Source: Hymenobacter edaphi
GTDB lineage: Bacteria > Bacteroidota > Bacteroidia > Cytophagales > Hymenobacteraceae
Direction: 5' to 3'
Assembly: GCF_003258365.1 (NCBI RefSeq)
Contig: NZ_QHKM01000001.1
Span: forward strand, 124,001-188,000
DNA length: 64,000 nt
Shown here: positions 26,401 to 33,715 of the stretch, in pieces
How positions within the stretch are numbered: the stretch's first letter is position 1
Layout: the number at the start of each line of letters is the position of its first letter
Notes under the pieces: model-generated
The model's database searches: none
What the model was told of the DNA's origin: nothing
The model's input: the letters and a program-made list of their open reading frames with translations, nothing else
Translations under genes and position numbers: made by a program

Positions 26401-26586
26401 GTAAGTACCGCCTTGGGTAATGTTGATGGGCCCTTGAAACGTTACATTCGGAACGTTCTGGGCCGAGAGCGGCAGCGCCAGAAAATTCATTACCAACAGC
26501 ACGAGCGCCACCAACGGCAGAAAGCGTGCACCAGAGGACATTTCACGGTCAAACCGCGGCCGGATGTTTCCAGAGGTTTTTTGCAT
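23488..26586 (-). CDS. Secreted beta-helix protein with three malectin-like domains and an Ig-like domain
   Basis: 1032 residues. A signal peptide ends near SAQNVPN (residues 40-46). Residues 45-400 form a right-handed parallel beta-helix region rich in N/D/G turns (VTIRNTQGYGLTP, LVVENNYMDHTCG, NITLATEDNEF-like end). A Thr/Pro/Gly-rich tandem linker spans about 418-455. Malectin-like carbohydrate-binding domains (each starting with FRGLN/FRAIN and ending GIEIW/GVEIF) lie near 462-605, 720-865 and 885-1032. A bacterial Ig-like domain (LAASATDPDGTIAKVEFF) sits between the first and second. It probably binds or processes the polysaccharide outside the cell; a lyase or epimerase activity is possible but no catalytic triad is obvious. 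It is paralogous to the protein at 27275 over the beta-helix. Confidence 0.8.
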   Translation of the reverse strand: MQKTSGNIRPRFDREMSSGARFLPLVALVLLVMNFLALPLSAQNVPNVTFQGPINITQGGTYTGNYRSNDSSTPAVTINTSQPVILEGCIIASASDLIRAGGGSNVTIRNTQGYGLTPTMDNVPRGRFIVISDGRNLVVENNYMDHTCGIVVYRWTGNGSTSETVRVRYNKATNIDGRFRNQISGTAQEYNGSFIGFNTVQGVANMEVAFNQVINTPNECSTGDIINFYNASGTASSPVRVHDNFIKGAYPYPATSTSYSGTGMTTDGDGSTPSTTTAYVEAYNNQFLATSNASMNIAAGHDNYYHHNRLITSSYFPDGTPMRAVYAATSIFNSYQMPSNVFFGNRVENNIIGFRSVNYNIPYPDRHDLSYGNCTPCTGTTHLPNPITLATEDNEFTLWQQKLQQNGITVGANGAGPGTTPSTGTGTTTPTAPSTGTGTTTPSTGSGNTGSTPMTGPSGYTFFRGLNLNGPAVTLDGNAWEAASGAAGVSVSATPYSAPTVALTPNTDAARADMIRNFVYGRNVTASVGNVANGTYGVYLYLWEDNNAETYDISVQGQTVRAGFNSGAAGSWQRVGPFTANVTNGTISVATSGGDANLSGIEIWKQSTAAANQNPTVTLTAASSVTVNTALGLAASATDPDGTIAKVEFFNGTTKLGEDTSAPYSLNYTPTATGTLALTAKATDNAGGTATSTAVNVTVAAAPTTTPPATGGGTTAGPTGYTFFRGLNVNGSALTLDGNAWEAGNAAGVSYSGGSPLTNSTVALNPSTDASRTDLIRSFIWGYHVTASVGNVTNGTYAVYLYVFEDNNPETYDITVEGQKVRAGFNSGSAGSWQRVGPFTANVTDGNISVDLQGGAANLSGIEIWKQGTTTTTPTTPPTTTPTTRTLFRAINVNGSATTIDGLNFEAGNTAASVSTNGTRLATPNVTLNPATDAARAGMIRSFVYGQNLRYAVTNVPNGTYEVAYYLFEDNAAETFSATVNGQTLLTNYNSGAAGTWRKTTPLRVTVTNGQILLQTSGGYANVSGVEIFKVQ
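25243..25340 (-). repeat. Tandem repeat encoding a Thr/Pro/Ser/Gly linker
   Basis: Two to three near-identical units of about 36-39 bp (GTCGAGGG...GGTGGTGCCGGTGCCG on the plus strand) encode PSTGTGTTTP-type repeats joining the beta-helix to the first malectin-like domain. Copy number could vary by slippage. Confidence 0.7.
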
Positions 26587-26604
26587 TCTGTTTTTGTTTA
26601 TGAG

Positions 26605-26622
26605 AAACCCTATATAGGGTTT
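26605..26622. promoter_or_regulatory. 18-nt perfect palindrome upstream of the beta-helix/malectin gene
   Basis: AAACCCTATATAGGGTTT reads identically on both strands and lies 19 bp before the ATG at 26586. It may be an operator for a dimeric regulator or a leader hairpin near the ribosome entry site. No regulator for it can be named. Confidence 0.55.
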
Positions 26623-27017
26623 GTTGAGTGCTTAACCGAGCAAGGAGTCAATCCGTTCCGGCGAGCTAATTTTTTTTGTGCAATTGTTCTCAAGTCGTTT
26701 TGAGGCTCCCGATTTACGCCTGAGGTGGCAGACTGGCGGGCTTGGCTGATCAGAATCAGCGCAGGATCGGCGGGTGGGCGCACGGGCGGAGCTAGGGCGG
26801 TGCGGCCTGAAAAAACCGGGTGTATGCAGTAAATGAAGTCATTGTCCTTCTGCGCTGTTCCAACATCACTGACTTTCCAACTACTAAGGCCGCCAGGGCC
26901 TTCCCATTCTCAGAGTCCAACTGCAAAAGCCGTTACGAGGCTCGCAGGTAAATATCTGAGTTCCGTATTGCTGAGTGTGGATTGAAATAATTCAATTTCA
27001 TCAGCTCCGGCGTATTG

Positions 27018-27046
27018 CAAATGTATAAAAAAATGGCAGAAGGCAA
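27018..27046 (-). promoter_or_regulatory. Bacteroidota-type promoter candidate for the beta-helix/malectin gene
   Basis: On the minus strand TTG (27046-27044) is followed after 18 bases by TACATTTG (27025-27018), matching the TTG-N(about 19)-TAnnTTTG consensus. Use of this promoter would give a leader of about 425 nt before the ATG at 26586. Confidence 0.5.
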
Positions 27047-27166
27047 TACTTCGTGAAAATATATTGATTTGAACTTTTATAATATATAATTGGCAAAATG
27101 TGCGCCCAAACGGGTAGAGGATATCGGCAGGGTCGATTTGCCAACCCGCCGCTCGGGCCATAAAAA

Positions 27167-27186
27167 AAGCCTCCCGCAGGAGGCTT
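27167..27186 (-). terminator. Intrinsic terminator of the assembly/export operon
   Basis: An 8-bp perfect stem (27167-27174 with 27179-27186), CGCA loop, followed on the minus strand by seven T residues. It lies about 90 bp after the beta-helix gene at 27275, the last gene of the wza-to-beta-helix run. Confidence 0.85.
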
Positions 27187-27274
27187 GACGGCGCATAGGC
27201 AGCTAACAAAACACCGGGCCAGCCGGATGGGGACTCGAAAAAAAACGCTATCGGCGCGCCTCGGCTGGCGCTGG

Positions 27275-28480
27275 TTAGCGGCGGGCCAGGGGCGTCGGCG
27301 GGGCCGGCTGCGTTCCGGCGTCCAGCCGGATGCCCCGGCGGCGCAGCTTCTGCTGCCAGAGCTGCCACTCCCGTTGCTCGGTGGCCAGCGTGATGGGGTT
27401 GGGCAGGTGTTCGTTCTGCTCGCAAGCGGGGCAGTTGCCGCTGCTCAGGTCGTGGCGGCCGGCCAGGGGCACGGCGTACCCCGCCTTGGCGTAGCCGATA
27501 ACGTTGTGGTCGACGCGGTTGCCGAAAAACACCGTGGCCGGCTGGTGATAGGCATTGAAGATGGAGGTGGCCGCGTAGGTGGCTTTCAGGGCCTGGCCAT
27601 CGGGCAGCAGCCCGCTGGTCACCATGCGGTTGTGGTGAAAGCGGATGTGGTGGCCGGCGGCAATGTTCATGGCCGCGTTGCAGGTGCTCACAATCTGGTT
27701 GTGGGCCGCATCCACGTAGGCCGTGGTGGTGAGGGCCGATACCCCGTCGCCGTCGGTGGTGAGGCCGGTGCCGGTGTAGTGCGGGGCCGTGGCGGGGTAG
27801 GGATAAGCGCCCTGGATGTAGTTGTGGTGGAAGCGGATGGGGCTGCGCGCGGTGCCCGAGGAGTTGTAGAAGTTCACCACGTCGCCGGTGGCGCACTGGT
27901 TGGGCTCGTTCACCACCTCGTTGTAGCTAATGTCCACATTGGCCACGCCGCGCACCTGGTTCAGCCCCAGGAAGCTGGCCGTGGCGTCGGCGTCGCCGTT
28001 GCGGTAGCGCCCGTCGATGTTGCGCACGCGGTTGTAGCGCACGGTGAGCGTCTCGGCGGGGCTGCCGTCGCCCACCCACTGATACACCAGGATGCCGATG
28101 GTGTGGTCGAGGTAGTTGTGCTCGACGCGCAGGCTACGGGCGCCGGCGGCCGTCAGAAACCGGCCCCGGCTGACGTTGTCCAGGCTCGGCGTGAGGCCGT
28201 AGCCGCGGCAGTAGCGCACCACCAGCCGGGCGCCCGGCTCGGCCACTATCAGGTCGCCCGCGCCGCGCAGCTCGCAGTTTTCCAGCACCACCGGCTCGTC
28301 GGTTTTGATGCGCACGCAGGGAATGGCGGAGTTGGGACTGGTAAAGCGCCCGGTGTAGCGGCCGCCGTGGCGCACCACCAGCACGTCGGCGCCCAGCAAG
28401 GCCCCCGACTGGGACGAGGGCAGCAGCAGGCAGGTGCCCGGCAGCAGCAGCGAGAAGAAGTGGGCGAAGCGTAAAATCAT
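27275..28480 (-). CDS. Secreted right-handed beta-helix protein
   Basis: 401 residues with a signal peptide (ILRFAHFFSLLLPGTCLLL). The rest is a single beta-helix domain that aligns along its whole length with residues 45-400 of the 23488 protein. Shared blocks include GYGLTP-LDNV-RGRF, NYLDHTIGILVYQW, RVRNIDGRYRN, CATGDVVNFYNSSGTA, IQGAYPYPAT and LPNPITLATE. It lacks the malectin-like and Ig domains. It is last in the export/assembly operon, which suggests a periplasmic or surface role on the finished glycan. Enzyme activity is not proven by motifs. Confidence 0.8.
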   Translation of the reverse strand: MILRFAHFFSLLLPGTCLLLPSSQSGALLGADVLVVRHGGRYTGRFTSPNSAIPCVRIKTDEPVVLENCELRGAGDLIVAEPGARLVVRYCRGYGLTPSLDNVSRGRFLTAAGARSLRVEHNYLDHTIGILVYQWVGDGSPAETLTVRYNRVRNIDGRYRNGDADATASFLGLNQVRGVANVDISYNEVVNEPNQCATGDVVNFYNSSGTARSPIRFHHNYIQGAYPYPATAPHYTGTGLTTDGDGVSALTTTAYVDAAHNQIVSTCNAAMNIAAGHHIRFHHNRMVTSGLLPDGQALKATYAATSIFNAYHQPATVFFGNRVDHNVIGYAKAGYAVPLAGRHDLSSGNCPACEQNEHLPNPITLATEQREWQLWQQKLRRRGIRLDAGTQPAPPTPLARR

Positions 28481-28506
28481 CGGCAGCGGGAATGCGGGAA
28501 AGGGCG

Positions 28507-29406
28507 CTAGTCGTCGGTGTAGACCTGGAACTCGGCCAGCGGCACGGGCTGATCAGGCGTTTCCAGGTGCAGCAGCGGGACTTCGCCGTAGAACGAGGCC
28601 CACATGGAGTAGGAGCTGGGCGGCCCCAGCAGGTAGTCGCAGCCGGCCAGGGCGTACATGTCCTCCACGAAGTGGCCGGAGGCAAAATGCACCTGCAGGC
28701 CCGGAAAGGCGGCCGCGGGCGGCGGCTCCTCGGAGCAAGCTACCAGGAAGGCCACGCGCTGCCCGGCCGGCAACTGGGCTGCCACGGCCTGCATGAAGCG
28801 GGCGTAGGTGGCGTCGTCGTAGTAGTAGCGGCCGTCGAGGTAGGTGGCGTAGTCGCTGCGGCGGATGTGCACGCCCACCAGCACGTCGGCCGTGCGGCGG
28901 GCGGCGGCCAGCACCGCAGCCACGGCCGTGCGGTGCGGCTCGATGAGCTGAAACAGCTCGCGGATCAGCCGGGCGTGCTTGCGCAGGTTGGGCCGGTCGC
29001 GGAAGCACCAGCCGTGCAGCAGCACCGGCCGCTGCCCGCGGGCCAGCGAAAGGTAGTCGGGCTGGTTGAGGTCGTAGCCGTGGTCGTCGTCGAGGTAGAG
29101 CAGCTCGGGCAGGGCCGGGGCGGGCAGCTGGCGCCGCAGCCGCTGCAGCGCCCCGAACACGGCCGGGCGCTGCACCATATTAAAGAGGCGCTCCAGCCAA
29201 CGCTCGGAGCGGCTGCCCAGCAGCACGTTGACGCGTACGGGCAGGCCGCCGAAGTCGCCGGTAGCCGGGGCCTGGAAGTAGCGGGCGTAGCCGTTGAAGC
29301 TGGGGTTGGCCAGGGCGTAGCCGTGCTCGGCGGCGTTGGCCACCAGGTGGGCGAAGAGGAATAAGCGGTTGCCCAACTGGCCGAAGCGCTTGATCAGGAT
29401 AACCAT
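28507..29406 (-). CDS. Alpha-1,2-fucosyltransferase (GT11)
   Basis: 299 residues. Transfers fucose from GDP-L-fucose onto the growing repeat unit. Seen: KRFGQLGNRLFLFAHLVANA at the N-terminus, the GT11 signature GVHIRRSDYATY near residue 200, and the C-terminal CDYLLGPPSSYSMWASFYGE near 265. ATG 29406 is the conserved start (MVILIKRFGQLGNRLF); bases further upstream are a decayed copy of the intercistronic repeat. The GDP-fucose it needs would come from gmd and fcl at 20.9-23.2 kb. Confidence 0.9.
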   Translation of the reverse strand: MVILIKRFGQLGNRLFLFAHLVANAAEHGYALANPSFNGYARYFQAPATGDFGGLPVRVNVLLGSRSERWLERLFNMVQRPAVFGALQRLRRQLPAPALPELLYLDDDHGYDLNQPDYLSLARGQRPVLLHGWCFRDRPNLRKHARLIRELFQLIEPHRTAVAAVLAAARRTADVLVGVHIRRSDYATYLDGRYYYDDATYARFMQAVAAQLPAGQRVAFLVACSEEPPPAAAFPGLQVHFASGHFVEDMYALAGCDYLLGPPSSYSMWASFYGEVPLLHLETPDQPVPLAEFQVYTDD

Positions 29407-29747
29407 CGGTGGCGAGATGGTGAAGTGAGTAAATAGGACGTTTGGGTCGTTGTGTCGGGCGGAAATGGCCGCCACAAGGGGCGAATTAGCCCGTCATGTC
29501 GAGCGAAGTCGAGACATCTCGGCGGATAGCAATGTCAATCGTCAGGCTGGCTACTGCCTCGCGTCAGCACGCGAGATTGGCAACGCCTTCCTTCGGGTCC
29601 TCAACAAGCTCGGAATGACGTTCTGTTATTGAGGTGCTGGTTGCATCGTTCACCGCCGCACGCGAGATGTCTCGACTTCGCTCGACATGACGGCCTGTTG
29701 TTGACGCGCTGGTTTGCTCGACATGACGTTCTTGTTTTTGCTGCCGA
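29407..29747. other. 341-bp gap occupied by repeats
   Basis: It contains a right-arm remnant of the intercistronic repeat next to the fucosyltransferase start (29407-29427), then the 31-bp inverted-repeat element (29491-29693) and a third partial copy of its arm at 29716-29728. No gene is seen. Confidence 0.7.
29491..29693. repeat. 203-bp repeat element with 31-bp perfect inverted ends
   Basis: 29491-29521 (CCGTCATGTCGAGCGAAGTC...) is the exact reverse complement of 29663-29693. Between them, 29550-29635 carries a different repeat-like block (CGCGTCAGCACGCGAGATTG ... CAAGCTCGGAATGACGTTC). A 13-nt partial arm recurs at 29716-29728. There is no ORF. It resembles dispersed intergenic repeats that I recall from Hymenobacter-like genomes; that recollection needs a search to confirm. 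Confidence 0.8.
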
Positions 29748-30587
29748 TCAGTGCAGGAAGTAGCCCCCGAGGCGGCGCACGTAGCCGTTGAGCAGGAAGG
29801 AGGGAAGCAGCAGCGGCGGGCAGTTTTTCAGGGCAAAATGCGTGAAATTGACCAGGTTGCCGCCGCCGCGGATGCCGAACAGGTGCTGGTAGTAGCCGCG
29901 CAGGCTGCGCTGCCTGCGGGTTTGTTCCTGCCCGCTTTCCTCGGGGTAGGTGAGCAGGTGCGCGTCGTAGTTCAGGTACACCGGGAAGCCGTGGCGGCGG
30001 GCCACGCTGGTGTAGTCGTAGTCGGCCAGGTAGTGGGGCAGGCGCTTCTCGTCGAAGAGGCCGATGGCGGCCACCACCTGCGCCGGAATGAGCAGGCCGC
30101 GGCCCGGCAGGTAGGTGACGGGGTGCAGGCCGCGTCGCTGGGGCGGGGTGAGCTTGCTCAGCAAATCCTCGCTGCGGTGGGTGAGCCAGCTGAACTGCTC
30201 GCCGCCGTACACCGGCTGGCCCGAGTGCACGTCGAGTTCTAGGGCGCCGAGCAGGGCGTCAGGGTAGCGCTCGGCCCAGTGCAGCATGCGGGCCACGAAG
30301 TCGGGCGCGGCCACCACGTCGTTGTTCATGGTCATCAGGCGGTCGGCGCCTTCGGCCAGGGCGCGGCGCAGCCCGGCGTTGACGCCGGCCGTCCAGAACA
30401 GCTGCCCGGTGCCGGGCACCACGATTACCTCGGAGTACTCGCGGGCCAGCACTTCGGCGGTGCCGTCGGTGGAGCCGTCGTCGACGACCACCGTGCGGAA
30501 CTGCTGGGTGGTCTGACGGCGCAGGGCGTCGAGGCAGGCCCGGGTGTACGCCAGGCGGTTGAACACCGGAATGACGATATAGAGCAT
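29748..30587 (-). CDS. Family 2 glycosyltransferase
   Basis: 279-residue GT-A enzyme. It starts directly with LYIVIPVFNRLAYTRACLDAL, then FRTVVVDDGSTDGTAEV, PGTGQLFWTAGVNAGLR and the metal-binding DxD-like MTMNNDVVAAPDF. YLADYDYTSVARRHGF lies in the acceptor half. It resembles rhamnosyltransferase-type GT2 proteins. It is followed by the repeat-filled gap and the fucosyltransferase and preceded by a GT4 gene 45 bp upstream. Donor and linkage are unknown. Confidence 0.86.
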   Translation of the reverse strand: MLYIVIPVFNRLAYTRACLDALRRQTTQQFRTVVVDDGSTDGTAEVLAREYSEVIVVPGTGQLFWTAGVNAGLRRALAEGADRLMTMNNDVVAAPDFVARMLHWAERYPDALLGALELDVHSGQPVYGGEQFSWLTHRSEDLLSKLTPPQRRGLHPVTYLPGRGLLIPAQVVAAIGLFDEKRLPHYLADYDYTSVARRHGFPVYLNYDAHLLTYPEESGQEQTRRQRSLRGYYQHLFGIRGGGNLVNFTHFALKNCPPLLLPSFLLNGYVRRLGGYFLH

Positions 30588-30632
30588 CGGTGAGATGGTG
30601 AAGTGGAGAACTGGAGAGGGACGGAAGGCGCG

Positions 30633-31943
30633 TCAGCTGGCGGCCAGCATGGCCGGGTCGGGAGCGGGCGTGGGGGCCGGGGTGCGGGCGGGAAGCGGGG
30701 CGGGCTGCGGCAGGCGCAGGGGCAGCGCGGCCAGCAGGGCCCGGAAGCGGGCGGCCCGGGCGGGCCAGGTTTGGGTGAGGGCGTATTCGTAGCCGGCCCG
30801 GCCCATGGCGGCGCGGCGCAGCGGCGCGGCGGCCAGCTGCTCCACGGCCCGCGCCAGGGCCGCCGAAGTGACTTCGGGTGTGGTCACCGGCACTTTGATG
30901 GCGGCTGAGTCGGGAATAAAGTCGCGGGCGCCCTGGTGGTTCAGCGTGATGATGGGCAGGCCGCAGGCCATGGCTTCGAGAAACTGCGAGGCAAACGAGT
31001 CGCGCAGGCTGCCAAAGAGGAACACGTCGTGGGCCAGCATTTCGCCCTGAATCAGCGGCCAGGGCACCTCGCCGCGCCAGGTCACGCGCTCGGTCAGGCC
31101 GTACTGCGCCAGCCAGCCGGGCACCAGCGGGCCCATCGGTCCGTCGCCGATGACGGTGAGGTGAAAGCGCACCGCCGGGGCCACCTGGGCCAGGGCTTCG
31201 AGCACCAGCGGCAGGGCCTTGCGCGGGTAGAGGCGGGCCAGCCAGAGCAGGCGCAGCTCGGGGCCGGGGCGCCGCTCCACGTACTGCCGGCCGTAGAACG
31301 ACTCGGGCAGGCCGGTATCGAGGAACAGCTCCACGCGCCGGGCGCCGAGGCGGCGGGCCAGGGCGGCCGTTTCGCGGTTGCCGGCCAGCACCAGCGCCGC
31401 GTGGCGCACCGTCTGGCGGGCGTTGGGGCGCAGCGTCATCAGCAGCCCGCCGATGGCGTCGCGCATGGTTTCGGTCTTGAACCAGCCGGGCATGTAGCGA
31501 CGGAAGGCCTTGGGGGCCTGCTGCCCGCCGCCTACCGGCCCGAAAATCAGGGGTTTGCCGAGGCGCCACAGCTCGGAGCCCATCTGCAGACTGCCGTAGG
31601 TGGCATGGTGCACCAGGTCGAAGTCGACGGCGCGGTCGAGCTGCCGGGCGCGGCGCCAGGCCATGTGCTGCCACACGAGGTAGTGCACGTACACGCCGAA
31701 CTGCCAGCGGTACAGGAACTGCACCCAGGCCGCCACCGCCACATACACGATGTGCAGGCGCTGGGCTATCGGGTCGTGGGCGTGCTCGGCCAGGTAGGAA
31801 TCGAGGTCGTTGCGCTCAAACTCGGTGGTCAGGCACCACACGTCGTGGCCCTGCTGGGCGTGTTCCCAGGCCCAGTGGAAGCCGTTGCCCCCTTCGCCGC
31901 CGTGGCGCGGGTTGCAGGCGTAAGCCGAAAGCAGCACGTTCAT
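30633..31943 (-). CDS. Family 4 glycosyltransferase
   Basis: 436-residue GT-B enzyme. N-terminal half: VLLSAYACNPRHGGEGGNGFHW, DLVHHATYGSLQM, LIFGPVGGGQQAP. C-terminal half: LLWLARLYPRKALPLVLEAL, LTVIGDGPMGPLV, VTWRGEVPW and the nucleotide-sugar-binding block VFLFGSLRDSFASQFLEAMA-CGLPIITL (E of the ExE motif). It ends in a 30-residue Pro/Ala-rich tail. Its ATG overlaps the stop of the gene before it (31940-31943), so the two are coupled. It adds an unknown sugar to the repeat unit. Confidence 0.87.
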   Translation of the reverse strand: MNVLLSAYACNPRHGGEGGNGFHWAWEHAQQGHDVWCLTTEFERNDLDSYLAEHAHDPIAQRLHIVYVAVAAWVQFLYRWQFGVYVHYLVWQHMAWRRARQLDRAVDFDLVHHATYGSLQMGSELWRLGKPLIFGPVGGGQQAPKAFRRYMPGWFKTETMRDAIGGLLMTLRPNARQTVRHAALVLAGNRETAALARRLGARRVELFLDTGLPESFYGRQYVERRPGPELRLLWLARLYPRKALPLVLEALAQVAPAVRFHLTVIGDGPMGPLVPGWLAQYGLTERVTWRGEVPWPLIQGEMLAHDVFLFGSLRDSFASQFLEAMACGLPIITLNHQGARDFIPDSAAIKVPVTTPEVTSAALARAVEQLAAAPLRRAAMGRAGYEYALTQTWPARAARFRALLAALPLRLPQPAPLPARTPAPTPAPDPAMLAAS

Positions 31944-32998
31944 GAGCGGGCCAGCTGAATGGTGGAGGAAGCAAGCTCGGGCGCCGGAGCCGGAGCGGGC
32001 TGCGGCAGGGCCACGGCGGCCGGAGCCGCAGGCAGCGCTGGTTTGGCGGCGCCGGGCACCAGGTGGCGCAGCAGGCGCTGCAGCTGGGCCACCACGCGCT
32101 CCAGCACGAAGCGGCGGAAGCGGCGTTGGTCGCGGGCCCGGTCGCAGAGCACGGCTGGCGGGTGTTGCAGCGGCCACTGGAGCGCGGCCGTGGGCACGTC
32201 GGCGTGGGCGTCGCCGGCGTCGAAGGTGTGGGTGGCGCCCGGGCCGAAGCCAATGTTGCGCACCAGGTTCACGGCCGGCACGATGGTCAGTCCGGAGTGG
32301 GCTGCCACGGCGAAGTGCCACTGGTAGTCCCAGATATCGGGCGGGGTGGGGGCGGCGTGCAGGGCGGCAAACTTGGGCAGCCAGTAGCGCCGCTCCAGGG
32401 CCGAAGGGTAGAGTCGCCCCAGTAGGCCGCGCTGTTGCAGCTCGGGCCAGAGGCGCAGGTTGAAATCGAACAGGTGCCAGGCGCGGCGCCAGGTGGCCCA
32501 GCCCCAGCTGTTCACCTGCCCCGAGAAGTAGTAAGAGTCGGCGCCGGCGGGCAGGGGGCGCAGGGCTTCGGCGGCGAAGTTGTTGCCGCCGATGTGCATC
32601 ACGCGGCTGTCGTGGCGGTAGCGGGCCAGCAGCTCCTGGCAGAAGGGGAAAAACTCGGGCGCGGGCACGCAGTCGTCTTCCAGGATGATGCCCTCCGATT
32701 CGTGGCCGAAAAACCAGCTGATGGCCGTGGCCGGGGCCACCCCGCAGTTCAGGTTGGTGTCGTGGTAGAGGGTGTGCAGCTCGCAGGGCCAGTCGACGGC
32801 CGTGCGCACCAGCTCGCGCACCTGCTGGCACAGAGCGGCATCGGTGGGGCGGTGGGCGCGGGGGCCGTCGGCGGCTACGTAAAGGCGGGCCGGCCGCACT
32901 TCCCGCAGCGCGTCGAGCACGTGCTGGGTGGGCTCGGGCCGGTTGAAGACCAGCAGCAGCACCGAAGTCGGAAACGCGGCAGTAGGTGTCGTGGTCAT
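31940..32998 (-). CDS. GT-A type glycosyltransferase-like protein
   Basis: 352 residues. SVLLLVFNRPEPTQHVLDALREV at the N-terminus, LYVAADGPR, NLNCGVAPATAISWFF and the likely metal-binding GIILEDDCVPAPEFF fit GT2-related enzymes. A W-rich acceptor region has YFSGQVNSWGWATWRRAW. The last 40 residues are Ala/Pro-rich low complexity. It is translationally coupled to the GT4 gene by ATGA. Donor and acceptor are unknown. Confidence 0.8.
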   Translation of the reverse strand: MTTTPTAAFPTSVLLLVFNRPEPTQHVLDALREVRPARLYVAADGPRAHRPTDAALCQQVRELVRTAVDWPCELHTLYHDTNLNCGVAPATAISWFFGHESEGIILEDDCVPAPEFFPFCQELLARYRHDSRVMHIGGNNFAAEALRPLPAGADSYYFSGQVNSWGWATWRRAWHLFDFNLRLWPELQQRGLLGRLYPSALERRYWLPKFAALHAAPTPPDIWDYQWHFAVAAHSGLTIVPAVNLVRNIGFGPGATHTFDAGDAHADVPTAALQWPLQHPPAVLCDRARDQRRFRRFVLERVVAQLQRLLRHLVPGAAKPALPAAPAAVALPQPAPAPAPELASSTIQLARS

Positions 32999-33031
32999 AG
33001 TAAGGAGTAGGCAGTCAGTGGCAGAGAAAGA

Positions 33032-33700
33032 CTAGGCGGCGGGCACAGCCGTCAGCGCAGCCGGTACCGCGGGCGGCGCGGCGGCCGGGGCTGCGGGGCG
33101 GGGCTCGTCGGCCACGAGGCGGCGCACGAACCGGGCCGGGTTGCCCGACCAGATTTCGTTGGCCGGCACGTCGCGCGTGACCACGCTGCCCGCGCCGATG
33201 ACGGCGTTCTGGCCGATGGTGACGCCCTTGAGGATGATGCTGTTCATGCCGATGAACACGTTGTCCTCAATGACCACCGGCCGGCTGCGGATATTGTCGA
33301 AGTTGAAGCGGCGGCTGTCGGTGCCCAGCGGGTGAAAGTCGGTGTCGGCCACGAAGGCGTTGGCGCCCATCATCACCCCGTTGCCGATGCGCACCTCCGT
33401 CTGCACGCAGATGCCTCCCCCGCTGATGCCGAAGTCGTCGCCGATGGTCAGCTTGGCTTCGGGGCTCATCAGCCGGATCATCACCGGGTGGTTGACGCCG
33501 GGCTGGCTGAAAAACGAGTCGGAAATCAGCCAGGCGCCGCGCCCGATACGGATGTTCTGCCAGTTTTCGACTTCGAGCAGCGGCAGGCCGAACACCTGCA
33601 CCGCGTGGCCCAGGCGCCGGGCGTAGCGGGCGTTAAACCAGGCATTGAGCAGCAAGTGCACGGCCTTGCGGATGCCCCAGATGCGAAACAGTGGATTCAT
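33032..33700 (-). CDS. Hexapeptide-repeat acyltransferase
   Basis: 222 residues with a left-handed beta-helix: isoleucine-patch hexapeptides in residues 70-185 (IRIGRGAWLIS, AKLTIGDDFGISGGG, VRIGNGVMMGANAFV, VVIEDNVFIGMNSIIL, VTIGQNAVIGAGSVV) and a catalytic-type histidine in DTDFHPLG. It probably O-acetylates a sugar of the repeat unit, using acetyl-CoA. The C-terminus is an Ala/Pro-rich tail (about 30 residues) like those of neighbouring enzymes. It lies between glycosyltransferases of the same operon. Confidence 0.87.
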   Translation of the reverse strand: MNPLFRIWGIRKAVHLLLNAWFNARYARRLGHAVQVFGLPLLEVENWQNIRIGRGAWLISDSFFSQPGVNHPVMIRLMSPEAKLTIGDDFGISGGGICVQTEVRIGNGVMMGANAFVADTDFHPLGTDSRRFNFDNIRSRPVVIEDNVFIGMNSIILKGVTIGQNAVIGAGSVVTRDVPANEIWSGNPARFVRRLVADEPRPAAPAAAPPAVPAALTAVPAA

Positions 33701-33715
33701 GGCGGAGAGGGGGGG

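Larger units (their letters stand above)
26587..27274. other. 688-bp gap: leader or promoter region with no convincing gene
   Basis: It holds the palindrome at 26605, a GC-rich stretch, an AT-rich block (26990-27110) with a good minus-strand promoter candidate at 27018-27046, and the terminator of the next gene at 27167. The longest start-to-stop frames are short and without recognisable features. Confidence 0.6.

Noticed and set aside
23377-26703. Open frame of 1108 codons on the plus strand opposite the beta-helix gene
   Set aside because: It has low-complexity Gly/Val/Arg/His composition and no domain; the minus strand has signal peptide, domains and terminators.
26950-27010. 22-codon minus-strand frame (MKLNYFNPHS...) within the leader
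   Set aside because: Too short and without any support; could be a leader peptide, but nothing shows it.
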